This document shows positions 1-7,455 of a DNA stretch of 16,051 nt, piece after piece (the stretch's first letter is position 1; each line of letters begins with the position of its first letter). The position numbers and the translations under genes were made by a program. The stretch is from Sandaracinus sp. (GTDB lineage Bacteria > Myxococcota_A > Polyangia > Polyangiales > Houyiibacteriaceae), in the NCBI GenBank assembly GCA_020633125.1, contig JACKEH010000077.1, positions 1 through 16,051 of the forward strand. Direction: 5' to 3'. Below the pieces are notes generated by a model that searched no databases, was not told where the DNA came from, and saw only the letters and a list, made by a program, of their open reading frames with translations.

Positions 1-2
1 TG

Positions 3-404
3 AGCCCGCACGCGGACGGCGACACGCGCGTCGGTCGCAGCGCGCGCATGATCAGCCGCGGGGCGAGCGTCTTCCCGCCGGCCTTCGTGCCCGAGAGCTC
101 GGTGAAGGTCGGCTGGGTCGGGAAGCGCGACGAGAGCGTCGAGCTGGCGTTGGCCGCCAACGGCGTCGCCCTGACCGAGCTCGACGCCGCGGACGTGATC
201 TTCTTCGCGGAGCCTGGCGCGGACGCTTCGGCGTGGGTCGCGCGTGGCCTGCCGGTCGTCGTCACGGCGCCGTCGGCCGACGTGGCCGTGTTGACGGGGC
301 TCCTTCGCGACGGCGCGACCGACGTCTTCGTCTCCGGCTCCGGGCCGGAGTCCTTGGCCAAGAAGCTGGCCCGCGCCGCGCGGCGGCGTCGAGGTGCTCG
401 ATGA
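3..404 (+). CDS. 3' part of a protein with a C-terminal receiver-like domain (5' end outside window)
   Basis: The reading frame is open from the first base of the window, so the true start lies upstream; an internal ATG at 48 is not a convincing start. About 133 residues are visible. From roughly visible residue 35 the pattern resembles a degenerate response-regulator receiver fold: a short strand (VKVGWVG), a later strand ending DVIFFAEPG, then LPVVVTAPSADVAVLTGLLRDGATDVFVSG, which matches beta4-alpha4-beta5 of receivers, followed by a basic helix at the C-terminus. The usual acidic cluster and phosphoacceptor Asp are not clearly in place, so it may be a pseudo-receiver. The stop overlaps the ATG of the next gene by four bases (ATGA at 401-404), implying translational coupling to the LysM-FecR protein. 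The N-terminal domain, and so the real function, cannot be seen. Confidence 0.6.
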   Translation, partial: SPHADGDTRVGRSARMISRGASVFPPAFVPESSVKVGWVGKRDESVELALAANGVALTELDAADVIFFAEPGADASAWVARGLPVVVTAPSADVAVLTGLLRDGATDVFVSGSGPESLAKKLARAARRRRGAR

Positions 405-2770
405 ATCGTTCCCTTCTTCTCTTCTTTGCTTTCCTCGGTTCGCTCGTCGTCGCTCGCGCGTCCGCGCAGGAGGTCGAGACCTTCGAATACACCGTCGAAG
501 CCGGCGATTCCTGCGGTCGCATCGCGCAACGCTTCTACGGCGCGTGGCGTCGCTACGACGTGATTCTGCGCTTCAACCCGCGGCTCGCCGAAGGCAGCAC
601 CCAGCGTGGTGCGTGTGGCCCCTTCTTGAGGCCCGGCGTGGTGCTGACGTTGCCGCGCACGTACGTCGAAGAGGGTCCGAGCGAGCGCCCCGGCCCGACC
701 CCAGGCGCGCCCGAGCCGGACGCGCGCGTCACGCGCACGGTCCGTGACGTCGAAGCGGCCGAGCCCGAGGCGACGGCCTGGCAACGCGCGCGGCGCGGCA
801 CGCCGCTCTGGCGCGGTTGGCGGGTGAACACGCTCGAGCGTTCGGGCGCCGACGTCACGTTCCGCGACGAGAGCCGCATCGTGCTGCGCGAGAACACGCT
901 CGTCGTGATCTACGGCGGCGAGACCCGCGCGCGCCGCGAGACCGCCAGCGCGACGCTCGAACGAGGGCAGCTTCGCAGCCGACTCGCGGAGCTGCGCATG
1001 CAAGTGCAGACGCCGAGCGCGAACGCCGACCTCGGCAGCGGCAGCGCGCTCGTCGGCGTCGACGACGAAGGCACCACGCGCGTGTCGAACTTCGAGGGCG
1101 ACGCGGCGACGGTGCGCGGCGCGAGCGGCCGAGTCGCGGTCCGAGGAGGCTTCGGCTCGAAGGTCGCGCGGGGTGCGCGACCGTCGCGGCCTCGTCCGCT
1201 TCCGCCCACACCGACGTGGGTCGAAGGGCCGACGCGCTTCGTCGGCCTCGCCCCGCACGGCGCGACCGTCGAGGGCTCGTGGTCGCCGGTCGACGTCGCG
1301 AGGCGCTACCGCGTCGAGGTCGTCGACGCCGAGGGCGATTTGGTCGCGGCCACGGAGGTTCCGTCGAGCGTCACGCGCTTCGAGCTGCATCGTTTTCCCG
1401 AAGGCACGTACCGCGTCCGGATCTCGACGATCGACGGCGACTTCTTCGAAAGCCGCCCGTCGGAGGCTCGTGCGATCGAGGTCGCGCTCGGTCGCGTCGA
1501 CGTCGGTGGCGGCGAGGCGTTGCCCGATCCCTCCGAAGAACCGACCCCGCCCGTCGTCGTGCTGGGCTCGCGATTCGTGGCGCCTCCCCCGACGCGTTGT
1601 GCGTTGGGGGACGCCGATCCCGTTCCCGAGGTGGTGCTCGCGCCCGAAGGTCCGGGTGAGCTTCGTTGCCTCGACGCGGAGGGGCGCCCGACGGGACGCT
1701 TCCCGGTGGAGGTTCGTTCGCCGGCGTTGAACGTCGAGATGTCGCCTTTGGTCGAAGGGCGCCGCGCCGAGCTACGCGTGCGTTCGACCGACGAGGTGCC
1801 GCCCGACCTGCGTTTGCGGGGCGAAGGCGTCGACGTCGCGTTCGAGTCGGAGGGCGACGTGCTGATCGCGCGTTTCGACGTGCCGGAGACGGTCGAAGGC
1901 ACGACCGCGCTCGCGCTCTCGGTGGTCGCGGGCGACGTCGTGCTCGCCGAGACCTCGGGCGAGGTCGCGACGGAGTCGGACGAGGTCGAGCCGGATCCCG
2001 TGACGCCGACCGACCCGGAGGCACCGACGATCGTGTACGCGCGCCCACCGACGCCTTTCACGGCGGTGGGCCATCCGGACCTGCTCGCGCTGCGCGACGC
2101 GCCGGGCGACGACCTCTCGTTCTCCTTCGGGCTCGGCTCGCTCGGCGACCAACCCGCCCACGACGCGCACGTGCGTCTGGATGCGGCGCTCTCGGCCACC
2201 TTCGCGGAGCGCGTGCGCGCCTCGGTCGGTCTCACGCGCGACTTCATCGAGGTCGGCGACCGGGCGACGCCGCGTGGCGACGGAGACGTGCGCTTCGAGC
2301 TCGACGCGACCTCGCGTGGTCGCGGTCCGTGGCGCGTCGGCGGCGGCGTCGGTCTGTGGTTGCCGAGCGGTCGTCAGATCGAAGAGGCGCGCACCCTGGA
2401 CACCTACCGCCTCACCGGCTCGTTCGACGTCGACTACGTCCGCGACCGCCTCGCGCTCCGCACCCGTCAGGGCACGGTGCTCGACACCTCGGACGGCCTT
2501 CGCGCGTGGGCGTCGACCTACGGCGCGAGCTGGCGCGCGCTCCCGAAGCTCTCGCTCGGGGCGGAGGTGCAGCTCTCGATCGGGCGAGACTCCGTGGCCG
2601 ACGAGCTGCAGGTGCTCGCGGCGGTCGGCCTCGGCTCGGAGGTTCGGGTCGGCGCGTCGGGGTTCTCGCTCGGCGCCCGTGTCGGCCTCGGCGACGACAC
2701 CTCGCGCCGCGTCGGCATGCTCTCGATCGTGCTCGGCTGGCGCATCAGCTTCGACGAGACGATTCCGTGA
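401..2770 (+). CDS. LysM-FecR-fibronectin-like envelope protein with C-terminal beta-barrel-like region
   Basis: A 789-residue exported protein. The ATG at 401 is chosen because it gives a clean signal peptide (MNRSLLLFFAFLGSLVVARASA, cleaved before QE) and overlaps the previous stop by four bases; earlier in-frame starts give an Arg-rich leader without a signal. Domains seen: LysM (about 27-85; YTVEAGDSCGRIAQRFYG, with Cys38 and Cys72 possibly disulfide-linked), which in this family binds peptidoglycan; a FecR-type domain (about 140-250; VTFRDESRIVLRENTLVVI); a fibronectin-III-like segment (about 275-365); an Asp/Glu/Pro-rich linker; and about 220 C-terminal residues (569-789) made of alternating amphipathic strands ending SIVLGWRISF, as in an outer-membrane barrel. 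Inference: it ties the cell wall to the outer membrane. It overlaps the next gene by GTGA, so the three genes form an operon. FecR here is not paired with a visible sigma factor. Confidence 0.85.
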   Translation: MNRSLLLFFAFLGSLVVARASAQEVETFEYTVEAGDSCGRIAQRFYGAWRRYDVILRFNPRLAEGSTQRGACGPFLRPGVVLTLPRTYVEEGPSERPGPTPGAPEPDARVTRTVRDVEAAEPEATAWQRARRGTPLWRGWRVNTLERSGADVTFRDESRIVLRENTLVVIYGGETRARRETASATLERGQLRSRLAELRMQVQTPSANADLGSGSALVGVDDEGTTRVSNFEGDAATVRGASGRVAVRGGFGSKVARGARPSRPRPLPPTPTWVEGPTRFVGLAPHGATVEGSWSPVDVARRYRVEVVDAEGDLVAATEVPSSVTRFELHRFPEGTYRVRISTIDGDFFESRPSEARAIEVALGRVDVGGGEALPDPSEEPTPPVVVLGSRFVAPPPTRCALGDADPVPEVVLAPEGPGELRCLDAEGRPTGRFPVEVRSPALNVEMSPLVEGRRAELRVRSTDEVPPDLRLRGEGVDVAFESEGDVLIARFDVPETVEGTTALALSVVAGDVVLAETSGEVATESDEVEPDPVTPTDPEAPTIVYARPPTPFTAVGHPDLLALRDAPGDDLSFSFGLGSLGDQPAHDAHVRLDAALSATFAERVRASVGLTRDFIEVGDRATPRGDGDVRFELDATSRGRGPWRVGGGVGLWLPSGRQIEEARTLDTYRLTGSFDVDYVRDRLALRTRQGTVLDTSDGLRAWASTYGASWRALPKLSLGAEVQLSIGRDSVADELQVLAAVGLGSEVRVGASGFSLGARVGLGDDTSRRVGMLSIVLGWRISFDETIP

Positions 2771-3240
2771 GCGCGCCGCTGCGTCCCCGCGGGTTCGGCG
2801 TCGCGATCGTCGGGCTCGCGGTCTTCGCGGGCGGCCTCGCGGCGTGGTGGTTCTGGCCACGCTCGGATCCGAGCGCGGCGTTGAACGAATTCGTGCGCCT
2901 CGTCGCGACGAACCAGCTCGACGAGGCCTACGCCCTCACGTCGCGACGTCTTCGCGGCTCGCTCGATCCGGAGGAGCTCGGTCTCGCGCTCGAGTCGTTC
3001 GACGAGCTTCGCGCCGCGAGCGGCGTCGTGTGGAGCAAGACGGCGCGCGAGCGCTACGAGGGCGTGCGCGAGGACCGCTGGGAGCAATGCGTGCGGCTCG
3101 CGGGCCACGAGGCGTTCGTGGCCGCGCGGCTGCTCCGCGAGGAGGACGTGTGGCGCGTGGACGCGCTCGCGGTCGGTGAGCGAGAGCTGGACGCCGACGC
3201 CGCGATCGGCTTCGCGTGCCGTCGCTCGCGGACGCGCTGA
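2767..3240 (+). CDS. Small membrane-anchored protein, NTF2-like/DUF4878-like
   Basis: 157 residues from a GTG that overlaps the stop of the LysM-FecR gene by four bases (GTGA, 2767-2770). The frame extends far upstream without stops, but that part is antisense-like, Arg-rich shadow of the previous gene; the GTG start places one hydrophobic helix at about residues 10-29 (GVAIVGLAVFAGGLAAWWFW) as a signal anchor. The rest (about 33-157) reads ALNEFVRLVATNQLDEAYALTSRRLR, the opening helix pattern of small periplasmic NTF2-like proteins (DUF4878/DUF3887 type), followed by beta strands and a Cys-containing end. Topology would be N-in with the domain in the periplasm. No catalytic residues can be named. 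Its place after the LysM-FecR barrel protein suggests an envelope accessory role, which is inference only. Confidence 0.7.
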   Translation: MSAPLRPRGFGVAIVGLAVFAGGLAAWWFWPRSDPSAALNEFVRLVATNQLDEAYALTSRRLRGSLDPEELGLALESFDELRAASGVVWSKTARERYEGVREDRWEQCVRLAGHEAFVAARLLREEDVWRVDALAVGERELDADAAIGFACRRSRTR

Positions 3241-3282
3241 ACGCTGTCCTCGTCTCGTCGCTCGTACTATCATGCGCAGCGC

Positions 3283-3681
3283 GTGCGCTCGTCGTCACTC
3301 ACGCGTCCAGACGTTCGGCTCGGAGCTTCGCTCGGCGCGCTGCTTTGGCTCGTGGGGTTCGAGGTGCTCCCCTGCGCTCACCTCGTCGCGCATGACGACG
3401 CTGGCGTGCACTCGCACGGTGGGCACTCCCACGTCCACGAAGCCCGTGGGGAGTCCGTCGAGCGGTGGACGTCCGCCGCCGGCGCGACCTCGCACGACGC
3501 GGGCGCGCTCGGACATCACGACCTCGCCGTGAGCGAGGCCGTCGCGTCGATTCCGGGGGTCGCGGAGCCGCCTTGGGCGCTCGGGTCGGAGCCCTCCGCT
3601 CCCGTGAGCGAGGTCGGCCGGGCGCCTCGTGCGCGGAGTCGAGCCCGCGCGCCACCAAGCGCAAACGTCTCCGTTTCGTGA
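3283..3681 (+). CDS. Exported histidine-rich protein, putative metal-binding
   Basis: 132 residues from GTG 3283, the only usual start in frame after the stop at 3240. One hydrophobic segment (about residues 12-30, LGASLGALLWLVGFEVLPC) is followed by Cys31-Ala-His33 and a run of histidines at 33, 37, 43, 45, 48, 50, 52, 71, 78 and 79. The C-terminal 40 residues are Arg/Ala/Pro-rich and look disordered. His-rich periplasmic proteins of this layout bind Zn, Cu or Ni, and small DUF2946-type proteins with a hydrophobic start followed by CxH/H-rich motifs often sit beside copper-type TonB-dependent receptors; the next gene here is a TonB-dependent receptor. That family link is by layout only. The reading frame is supported by the compositional break from its Arg-rich alternatives, but there is no strong ribosome binding site. 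Confidence 0.6.
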   Translation: MRSSSLTRPDVRLGASLGALLWLVGFEVLPCAHLVAHDDAGVHSHGGHSHVHEARGESVERWTSAAGATSHDAGALGHHDLAVSEAVASIPGVAEPPWALGSEPSAPVSEVGRAPRARSRARAPPSANVSVS

Positions 3682-3874
3682 GGTTCCGAGCGACTCGCGC
3701 GTCGATCACGCGCGTGTGAGCTTCGACGATCCCTGCTCGCGAGATCGAGCGTGGGGTGATGCTGCTTCGCGTCCTCCCGAGGACGTTTCTCGAAGCGGCG
3801 AGCGGTGACGCCTGCTTCGCCGAGAAGCTGGATCGGTCACGCTACCGACTCTCGCGGTTGCTTCGACGTATCCG

Positions 3875-6724
3875 ATGTCTCTTCGCGTTCTCGTCTTCCT
3901 CTCGTGCTCGTGGGCGGCCATGGCCGGCGCCCAGGTCGTGCCGCCGCGTGTGGCGGAGGCGCCGGCGCTGCCCGTGCTCGCGGGGTCGCCCGACGGGGTG
4001 TTCGTCGTGCCCTTGCTCCTCGAGATCGATGCCGCGGGCGAGGTCGCGTCCATCGGTCTCGAGGCTTCTTTCGACACCGACGTGGCGGCCGCCGCGGTGA
4101 GCTACGCCGACGCGTTGCGCTTCGAGCCGGCTCGTGAACACGGCGTGGCTCGCGCGGCCCGAATCCGCTTCGAGGTCCGCGTCGCGCGACGTGCCCCGGT
4201 GGTGTCCGAGCCTTCACGCGCCGACGCGACCCTCGACGAGGCGCCCGAGACACTCGAAGGTTTCGGGGCCACGGCCGAGGTCGACGTGGGGGTGGTCGCG
4301 CGACCCGACGCCGCGACGTCCGAGATGCGATTGCCGGTTCGCGCGCTTCGCGACGTGCCGCGCTACCACGCCGAACAATGGCTCACGCTGGTCCCCGGCG
4401 CGGTGCTCGGTAGCCACGGAGGTGAAGGCAAAGCGAGCAACCTCTACCTTCGTGGCTTCGACGCCGGCGAAGGCCAAGACCTCGAGGTCCGCGTCGAGGG
4501 CATTCCGGTCAACGAGCCCTCGAACGCGCACGAGCACGGCTATGCCGACACCTACTTCTTGGTGCCGGAGCTCGTGCGCGAAGTGACCGTGCTGCCCGGT
4601 CCCTTCGATCCGGCGCAAGGAGACTTCGCGCTCGCCGGCACGCTCGACTACCGGCTCGGGCTGGGTACACGCGGCGTGCGTGTGCTCGGTGGCTACGGCT
4701 CCTACCGACGACGACGCGCGATGATCGCGTGGAGCTCGGGCGGCGAAACCGACGACTTCGTGGCGTTCGAGGTGCAAGCGGGGCGCGGCTTCGGCGCGAA
4801 CCGATCACACCGACTCTTTCGCGGGCTCACGCGCGTCGGTGGCGGCGACGAGCGGCTCGGGTGGAGCGTGCTCGCGGGAACCCACGCGCTCGACTTCGAC
4901 TCCGCAGGGGTCGTGCGCGCCGACGCCGTGGAAGCGGGATCGTTGCCGTGCGGGCCGAGCCGCGACGAACAGCGCTTCTGCACCCACGACGCGACGCAAG
5001 GGGGGGCCGCACAACGTCATCTCGTGGCGGCGAACGTGCGCTGGCAACGCCCGGGACAGCGCTTCGAGTCGCGCGTCTGGGGTCAGCTGCGACGCAGCCG
5101 CTTTCGCGACGACTACACGTTCTTCCTGGTCGATCCACGCGGGGACGCCCTCGACCAACAAAGCGAAGCCTTCACGATCGGGCTTCGCGCCGACTACGTC
5201 GCGCAGACGACGTGGCGTGGCCGTCCGCAGCAGCTCGAGCTCGGATTGCTCGCGCGCCACGATCGGGGCGACGTGCGCACCTGGCGTTTGCGCGCGGGAA
5301 CGCGAACGCCCTACGACACCGTCTTCGACTCGGCGCTCGCGACGACGCAATCGGGCGCCTACGCGACGGGCGTGCTTCGCGTTCCGAGGGTGACCATGCG
5401 CGCGGGTGCTCGCATCGCGGCTTTCGCGGTGTCGACGCGCGACCGAAACCTGCCGAGCGTCGATCGCGAGGGCGAGCGGGTTCCGATGGAGTCGGCCGAC
5501 GCCTACGGCGTGGCCGTGCTTCCGCGCGGGACGTTGAACGTCGCCCTCTCGGAGGCAGAAGCCTCGCGCCTCGATTGGACCACCAGCTTGGGCCGCGGCG
5601 CGCGTTCGAGCGACGCGCAGGCGCTCTCCGACGGCGAGACGGCCCCGTTCGCGCGGTCCATCTCCGCCGAAACGGGTCTTCGGTCCCGCGCCCGACTCGG
5701 ACGAGCGTTGGCGTTCGACGGAAGGCTCGGCGCGTTCTGGACACGCGTCGGCCAAGACCTGCTCTTCGATCCCGAGGCTGGCCGCAACGTGCCGGTCGGT
5801 CCGACCCAACGCTACGGCGCGTTCGTGTCGGCGCAGCTCGTCGTGCCCTCGTGGGTCGAGATGCTCGCCAGCTTCGCGTGGAGCGAAGCACACCTCGCGC
5901 CCGACGGCGCGGGCACCTTCGAGCTCTCGCGTGGTCCGCGTCTCCCCTTCGTGCCGCGCTTCGTGGGGCGTCTCGATCTCGCGCTTCGCCGACCCGTTCG
6001 GATTCGACGTGAGCGCATCACCGTGGGCGCGGCGCTCGGGGGCACCGTGGTGGGTCGCAAGCCCCTGCCCCTCGGGGAGCTCTCGCAACCGATCGCGGTC
6101 CTCGACGGATCGGCGCGAATCGCATGGCGCTTCGCCGAGCTCGCGTTGTTGGTGCGCAACGTCACCGGAACGCGGTACCGCCAGCTCGAGCTGCACTACG
6201 AGTCGCGGCTCGACCCCGACGACCCGCTCAGCTCGCTTCGCGCCGCGCGGCACTTCGCGGCGGGCGCCCCACGCGAGGTGCTGGTGCAGTTGACGCTTCA
6301 CTTCGATCCGAACGGTTTGGTGGACGACGACCGCGACAGCGCGCGCGCCGAGGCTGCGTACAGGCACGACGAAGCCACCGAAGCGGAGGCGCGTGGCCTG
6401 CCCGGCGAGATCGACACCGAGGAGGATGTCTCCGAGACGGACACGCGCCGCGAAGCGCGCGACTCCGACTCTGAGGAACCGAACGAGCCGAGCCCGACCG
6501 AGCCGAGCCGGACCGCGCCGAGCCCGAACGAGCCGAGCCCGAACGAGCCGAGCCCGAACGAGCCGAGCCCGACCGCGCCGAGCCCGACCGCGCCGAGCCC
6601 GACCGAGCAGAGCCCGACCGCGCCGAGCCCGAACGCGACGAGCCCGACCGCGACGAGCCCGACCGCGCCGAGCAGCGAGACGCGACGCGACGAATCCCCC
6701 GAAGCACCGAGGCTCCCCCGATGA
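3875..6724 (+). CDS. TonB-dependent receptor with N-terminal TonB-C-like domain and Pro-rich C-terminal tail
   Basis: 949 residues, outer membrane, energised import of a bound ligand via TonB. The ATG at 3875 gives a signal peptide (MSLRVLVFLSCSWAAMAGA, then QVV). Residues about 43-103 resemble the C-terminal domain of TonB (VPLLLEIDAAGEV ... LRFEPA ... IRFEVRV), seen at the N-terminus of some myxobacterial receptors. Then come a putative TonB-box region (about 128-140), a plug (about 150-262; LPVRALRDVPRYHAEQWLTLVPGAV, LYLRGFDAGEGQDLEVRVEGIPVN, NAHEHGYADTYFLVPELV) and a long beta barrel ending at Phe810 (VLVQLTLHF). After the barrel is an unusual 139-residue tail, acidic then built of NEPSP/TAPSP pentapeptides. 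The 193-bp leader (3682-3874) holds only weak hairpins (arms GTCCTC/GAGGAC at 3771-3784; CGAAGC/GCTTCG at 3791-3819) and no riboswitch I recognise. The stop overlaps the next ATG (ATGA, 6721-6724). The substrate is unknown; the His-rich neighbour and the HEHGYAD plug motif hint at a metal. Confidence 0.88.
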   Translation: MSLRVLVFLSCSWAAMAGAQVVPPRVAEAPALPVLAGSPDGVFVVPLLLEIDAAGEVASIGLEASFDTDVAAAAVSYADALRFEPAREHGVARAARIRFEVRVARRAPVVSEPSRADATLDEAPETLEGFGATAEVDVGVVARPDAATSEMRLPVRALRDVPRYHAEQWLTLVPGAVLGSHGGEGKASNLYLRGFDAGEGQDLEVRVEGIPVNEPSNAHEHGYADTYFLVPELVREVTVLPGPFDPAQGDFALAGTLDYRLGLGTRGVRVLGGYGSYRRRRAMIAWSSGGETDDFVAFEVQAGRGFGANRSHRLFRGLTRVGGGDERLGWSVLAGTHALDFDSAGVVRADAVEAGSLPCGPSRDEQRFCTHDATQGGAAQRHLVAANVRWQRPGQRFESRVWGQLRRSRFRDDYTFFLVDPRGDALDQQSEAFTIGLRADYVAQTTWRGRPQQLELGLLARHDRGDVRTWRLRAGTRTPYDTVFDSALATTQSGAYATGVLRVPRVTMRAGARIAAFAVSTRDRNLPSVDREGERVPMESADAYGVAVLPRGTLNVALSEAEASRLDWTTSLGRGARSSDAQALSDGETAPFARSISAETGLRSRARLGRALAFDGRLGAFWTRVGQDLLFDPEAGRNVPVGPTQRYGAFVSAQLVVPSWVEMLASFAWSEAHLAPDGAGTFELSRGPRLPFVPRFVGRLDLALRRPVRIRRERITVGAALGGTVVGRKPLPLGELSQPIAVLDGSARIAWRFAELALLVRNVTGTRYRQLELHYESRLDPDDPLSSLRAARHFAAGAPREVLVQLTLHFDPNGLVDDDRDSARAEAAYRHDEATEAEARGLPGEIDTEEDVSETDTRREARDSDSEEPNEPSPTEPSRTAPSPNEPSPNEPSPNEPSPTAPSPTAPSPTEQSPTAPSPNATSPTATSPTAPSSETRRDESPEAPRLPR
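6481..6675 (+). repeat. 15-bp in-frame tandem repeat, 13 units
   Basis: Thirteen contiguous 15-bp units of the form GA(A/C)CG(A/C)GCCGAGCCC, coding for pentapeptides N/T-E/A-P-S-P within the C-terminal tail of the TonB-dependent receptor. Units 4-6 are identical (GAACGAGCCGAGCCC) and several others differ by one to three bases, including GAGCAG in unit 9 and GCGACG in units 11-12. Because the period is a multiple of three, gain or loss of units keeps the frame, so copy number may vary between strains. Confidence 0.93.
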
Positions 6725-7455
6725 AGCGACGCGTTCTCCTCACGACCTTTCTTCTGGTTCTCTTCCCGCTCGCCTGCTCCAGCGGGACGGGGGGCCGTCT
6801 CGTGTCCATTCAGATGCGCTTCTCCGGCGACCCTTCGGCGACTCGCTTCACCACGAGCCTCGGGTACGAGGTCACGCTCGAAGAGGCAGAGCTCGTGCTC
6901 GGTCCGGTCTACGCCTTCGCGCCCGCCGACGAGCTCGTGACTCGTCGTTGGTGGCGCTCGGTCGCGTACGCCCACGGCGGACTGGATCCGCTCGACGGAC
7001 GAAAGGTGCGGGCCGAGCTCCTCGAGCGTGTCGTCGTCGACGCGTTGTCGGACGAGGCGCTCGTCTTCGATGCGGCGGCGGAAGAAGGCGCGATCGACGA
7101 GCTGCGGCTCGGCCTCGAATCCGAGGATGCCCTCCTCGACGGACACGTGGCGCACGTCGTCGGCACGGCCGTGAAGGACGGCGTCACCTCCGCCTTCGAC
7201 GCGTGGATCGACGTCGGAGCGAGCGACACCGAGCGTCGTGCGCTCGTTCCCTTCGTCGGCGAGCTGCACGAGGCGAGCGTGTTGAACGTGCGCGTCGACG
7301 CGCGCGTATGGCTCGACGGAGTCGCGTTCGACCGCCTCGTCGACTGCACGACGCCGTGCGAGTTTCCGACCGAATCTCAGCCCGCGCTGGCCGCCGCCCT
7401 CGGCGTGAGGAACGCGCACGCCTATCAACCCTCGATCGAAAGCGGCATCGAATGA
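6721..7455 (+). CDS. Lipoprotein of unknown function, coupled to the TonB-dependent receptor
   Basis: 244 residues. A short lipoprotein signal (MKRRVLLTTFLLVLFPLAC) ends in a lipobox with Cys19. The ATG overlaps the receptor stop (ATGA), so translation is coupled. The mature part begins SSGTGGRLVSIQMRFSG and has a strand-rich pattern with YEVTLEEAELVLGPVYAFAPAD (about 48-70), a WWRSVAYAHGG segment (about 77-87), and two late Cys in DCTTPCEF (about 224-231) that could form a small disulfide loop. I do not recognise a named family. Tight coupling to a TonB-dependent receptor suggests a surface or periplasmic partner that captures or presents the receptor's ligand, as SusD-like or other receptor-linked lipoproteins do; this is inferred from context only. 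Confidence 0.82.
   Translation: MKRRVLLTTFLLVLFPLACSSGTGGRLVSIQMRFSGDPSATRFTTSLGYEVTLEEAELVLGPVYAFAPADELVTRRWWRSVAYAHGGLDPLDGRKVRAELLERVVVDALSDEALVFDAAAEEGAIDELRLGLESEDALLDGHVAHVVGTAVKDGVTSAFDAWIDVGASDTERRALVPFVGELHEASVLNVRVDARVWLDGVAFDRLVDCTTPCEFPTESQPALAAALGVRNAHAYQPSIESGIE

Noticed and set aside
1666..2766. Long upstream extension of the gene starting at 2767
   Set aside because: The frame is open only because of base composition; the translated sequence is Arg-rich and overlaps the well-supported LysM-FecR gene.
3682..3874. Cobalamin or other riboswitch, or a Fur/Zur box, before the TonB-dependent receptor
   Set aside because: No conserved riboswitch core or AT-rich Fur/Zur-like palindrome is visible; only short GC hairpins occur.
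4805..6367. 520-codon open frame on the minus strand inside the receptor gene
   Set aside because: Antisense shadow caused by high GC; the plus frame has signal peptide, plug and barrel patterns.
6481..6675. Tandem repeat considered as a CRISPR array or a minus-strand Gly-Ser-Ala-Arg repeat protein
   Set aside because: There are no spacers, the period is 15 bp, and it is in frame within the receptor; the minus-strand reading is a by-product.
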